From contig JAJYFI010000084.1 of NCBI GenBank assembly GCA_021790955.1, positions 1-6,887 on the forward strand: a stretch of 6,887 nt of DNA, in the 5' to 3' direction. Shown in pieces: positions 4,969-6,887 of this stretch; positions within the stretch are counted from its first letter, which is position 1; every line of letters begins with the position of its first letter. Made by a program: the position numbers and the translations under genes. Source of the stretch: a bacterium (GTDB lineage: Bacteria; Elusimicrobiota; Elusimicrobia; UBA1565; UBA9628). The notes below the pieces were generated by a model. The model had not been told where the DNA came from and did not search any database. It saw nothing but the letters and a program-made list of their open reading frames with translations.

Positions 4969-6887
4969 ACGGATCGACGTCCACGCGCCGGCGGACTCCC
5001 GAAGGCGGCTTGACGGAACGAAGAGCCTCGAAAAGCTTCCGGGCTTCGAAATCCCGCGGAAGCTTGATGAGAAGATGGAGCCTCGGACGCTTGGACTCGA
5101 GCCTCACCACCGCCGGGGCCGGGCCGACGACGGCCAGCCCGGGCAGGTCCGTCCGGATCGCCTGCGCCGTGCGGCGCGCGGACTCCCAGAGGGCCTCCTC
5201 GCGGGGTCCGCTCAGCACCACGCGCACGAGTCCGGACGAGGGCGGATAACCCAAATCACGGCGCGATTGGAGCTCCTGCGCCGCGAAAGAGGCGTAATCG
5301 GCGCTGAGGGCCGCTTTGAGCGCGGGCTCCTGAGGGATCCGAGTCTGGACAACGACCAGACCCGGAAGCTCCGCCCGCCCCGCGCGTCCCGCGGCCTGGC
5401 AGAGAAGCTGGGCCGCGCGCTCTGAGGCGCGGAAATCCGGCATCTGGAGCATCGCGTCCGCGTCGACGATGCCGACCAGGGTGACGCGGGGGAAGTGAAA
5501 GCTTTTCGCGACAAGCTGGGTTCCGACGAGGACGTCGGCCTCCTGGCCCAGGAATTTTTCATAGACGCGGCTCTCCTTGAGCCCCGTGCCTCCCAACGTG
5601 TCGCGGTCGAGCCGGAGCACGCGGGCTCCGGGCAGGCGGGCTTTGAGGTCCTCGGCCACCTTCTGGGTGCCGGCGCCCGTGGCGGCCAGGCGAGGCGCGC
5701 GGCACCGCCCGCAGGCGGAGGGGATGTCGAAATTGCGGGCGCAGTGATGGCAGAGGAGGGAGAATCCCTCTTCGCTGCGATGGCGAATTTTGGCGACGCC
5801 GCAGTAAGGGCAACGATCGACCCAGCCGCAGGCGCGGCAGAGGATGAGCGTGTTGAATCCCCGGCGGTTGAGGAGGAGAATCGCCTGTTCCCGCCGCTTG
5901 AGAGCGTCCTTGAGAAGCCCGATCATTTCCTCGGAGAGCGCTCGGCCCTGGTGAGGGGGCGGCGGCGCGATGAGGCGAACGCTCGGGCGGGGAAGGCTCG
6001 AAACGCGGTCCGGCAGCGAAATCATCTCCGCCCGTCCTTCGACGCTCATCGACCATGCTTCCATCGATGGCGTCGCGGAGCCCAGAACGACAAGGGCCCC
6101 GGCGCGGCGGGCTCGTTCGATCGCGACGTCCCGGGCGTGATAAAAAGGAGAACGGCCTTCTTCCTTAAAGGACGGGTCCTGTTCCTCGTCGAGAACAGCG
6201 AGCCGCAAGTCCTTGAAGGGAAGCAGGGCCGCCGAGCGCGCGCCGACCACGACCTTCATCTCGCCGGAGGCGAGCGCCGCCCACGCTCGGCGCTTCTCGC
6301 GGATTCCCATGCGAGAGTGCCACAGGCCGACCGTCGAGCCCAACGCGCGGATGAAGTCGTCGTGAAAGGGGAGCGTGAGCGATATCTCGGGCAGCAAAAA
6401 GAGGGCTTGGCCGCCTTCCGCCACCACCCGCCGGATCAGCCTCAGGTAAACTTCCGTTTTGCCGGACGCCGGGACGCCGAAGAGGAGAGCCGCATGATGA
6501 CGGCGGCTCTCCAGCATCGCGAAGAGCCGGTCAAGAGCCTGGGCCTGGGCGGCGGTCGGTTCAAGGGGGGGGCGGGACGCCGGTTGAGCCGCGGCGGGCG
6601 CGAGCGCGGCGTCATCATTCTTCTCGGCCTTGGCCTTGACGAAAGCGGGGGAGACGGCCCTCAGGCACTCGCCAAGCGGCGCTCCATAACGGGACGAAAG
6701 CCACTGCGCCAGACCGGAAAGCTCCGCCGGCAGGAGCGGCTTGCGGTCAAGCACCGCCTCGATGGCCTTGAGAGGGCGTTCCGGAATCGCGTCGAAGATT
6801 TTGAGCACCGTCCCCACGAGGCGGCGCGAACCGAAGGGCGCCCGCACTCTCGCGCCCTCTTCGGCCGCGGTCCCGTCCGGGAGAAGG
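4955..6887 (-). CDS. priA: Primosomal protein N' (replication restart helicase PriA), 5' partial
   Basis: PriA recognises stalled forks and reloads the replisome. The frame is open to the window edge; 13 residues precede a GTG at 6845-6847 and fit the PriA N-terminus (EEGAR before VRAPFG), so that GTG is not the start. Counting from it: remnant 3' DNA-binding domain 1-65, Ala/Pro linker 66-97, Walker A GVPASGKT (124-131), Walker B DEEQ (220-223), YHARDVA (236-242), GSATPS (256-261), eight zinc cysteines (337, 340, 346, 349, 366, 369, 379, 382), GTGAGTQKVAEDL-like segment near 389-401, VGTQLVAKSF (441-450) and QAAGRAGR (484-491), then a C-terminal domain ending VDVDPYDLF. The helicase core is intact. 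The segment between the 3' DNA-binding domain and helicase is too short for the winged-helix domain of E. coli PriA, and the usual DEEH reads DEEQ. First visible gene of the cluster; overlaps tyrS by 14 nt. Confidence 0.96.
   Translation of the reverse strand, partial: LLPDGTAAEEGARVRAPFGSRRLVGTVLKIFDAIPERPLKAIEAVLDRKPLLPAELSGLAQWLSSRYGAPLGECLRAVSPAFVKAKAEKNDDAALAPAAAQPASRPPLEPTAAQAQALDRLFAMLESRRHHAALLFGVPASGKTEVYLRLIRRVVAEGGQALFLLPEISLTLPFHDDFIRALGSTVGLWHSRMGIREKRRAWAALASGEMKVVVGARSAALLPFKDLRLAVLDEEQDPSFKEEGRSPFYHARDVAIERARRAGALVVLGSATPSMEAWSMSVEGRAEMISLPDRVSSLPRPSVRLIAPPPPHQGRALSEEMIGLLKDALKRREQAILLLNRRGFNTLILCRACGWVDRCPYCGVAKIRHRSEEGFSLLCHHCARNFDIPSACGRCRAPRLAATGAGTQKVAEDLKARLPGARVLRLDRDTLGGTGLKESRVYEKFLGQEADVLVGTQLVAKSFHFPRVTLVGIVDADAMLQMPDFRASERAAQLLCQAAGRAGRAELPGLVVVQTRIPQEPALKAALSADYASFAAQELQSRRDLGYPPSSGLVRVVLSGPREEALWESARRTAQAIRTDLPGLAVVGPAPAVVRLESKRPRLHLLIKLPRDFEARKLFEALRSVKPPSGVRRRVDVDPYDLF

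Larger units (their letters stand above)
343..6887 (-). other. Probable operon priA-tyrS-fecR-mutase-mltG
   Basis: Five minus-strand genes are joined by a 14-nt overlap, an 18-nt gap, a 4-nt overlap and a 7-nt gap. These distances leave no space for internal terminators, and no T-rich hairpin was found at any junction. The order is unlikely to be random assembly, because three of the four junctions have stop codons placed close enough for translational coupling. The promoter lies beyond the right edge; promoters internal to genes cannot be excluded. Confidence 0.75.

Noticed and set aside
3789..4987. Exact 13-base repeat CGACGTCCACGCG at 3789-3801 and 4975-4987, near the 3' ends of tyrS and priA
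   Set aside because: Both copies encode Arg-Val-Asp-Val in real proteins, and one 13-base match in a window this size is near chance level.
3529..5013. Long open frame of 494 codons on the plus strand opposite tyrS and fecR
   Set aside because: It is antisense to two well-supported genes, shows no family motif, and is expected in GC-rich DNA where stops are rare in the complementary frame.

Overview
The window comes from a GC-rich bacterial chromosome and is almost entirely coding. Six genes are visible. One is the 3' end of a plus-strand gene for a charged coiled-coil protein. The other five are on the minus strand and are packed head to tail: priA (5' end beyond the right edge), tyrS, a FecR-domain gene, an adenosylcobalamin-dependent acyl-CoA mutase large subunit, and mltG. 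The taxon cannot be fixed from this sequence. Signal-peptide and envelope proteins beside housekeeping genes suggest an ordinary, probably diderm, bacterium. Nothing points to a phage, plasmid, insertion sequence or CRISPR array.

Layout: 1-323 is the end of the coiled-coil gene, which converges on mltG with 19 nt between the two stop codons and no recognisable terminator. From 6887 down to 343 runs one likely operon. priA and tyrS overlap by 14 nt, tyrS and fecR are 18 nt apart, fecR and the mutase overlap by 4 nt (ATGA), and the mutase and mltG are 7 nt apart. The promoter must lie upstream of the visible part of priA. No non-coding stretch is longer than about 20 bases.

Functionally the cluster is mixed: replication restart (PriA), tyrosine charging (TyrRS), a secreted FecR-domain protein with a very arginine-rich tail, a B12 carbon-skeleton mutase, and the lytic transglycosylase that ends peptidoglycan strands (MltG). 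The shared logic looks like co-expression rather than a single pathway.

Two points deserve most attention. First, the mutase, which would normally be called methylmalonyl-CoA mutase, carries Phe72 and Gln190 where methylmalonyl-CoA mutase has Tyr89 and Arg207. That pair matches isobutyryl-CoA mutase, and no cobalamin-binding subunit is adjacent. Second, the Shine-Dalgarno sequences of the mutase and of mltG each sit in the 3' arm of a perfect inverted repeat that is read through, or entered, by ribosomes finishing the upstream gene. This is a plausible arrangement for translational coupling. PriA is also atypical: it appears to lack the winged-helix domain and has DEEQ in place of DEEH.
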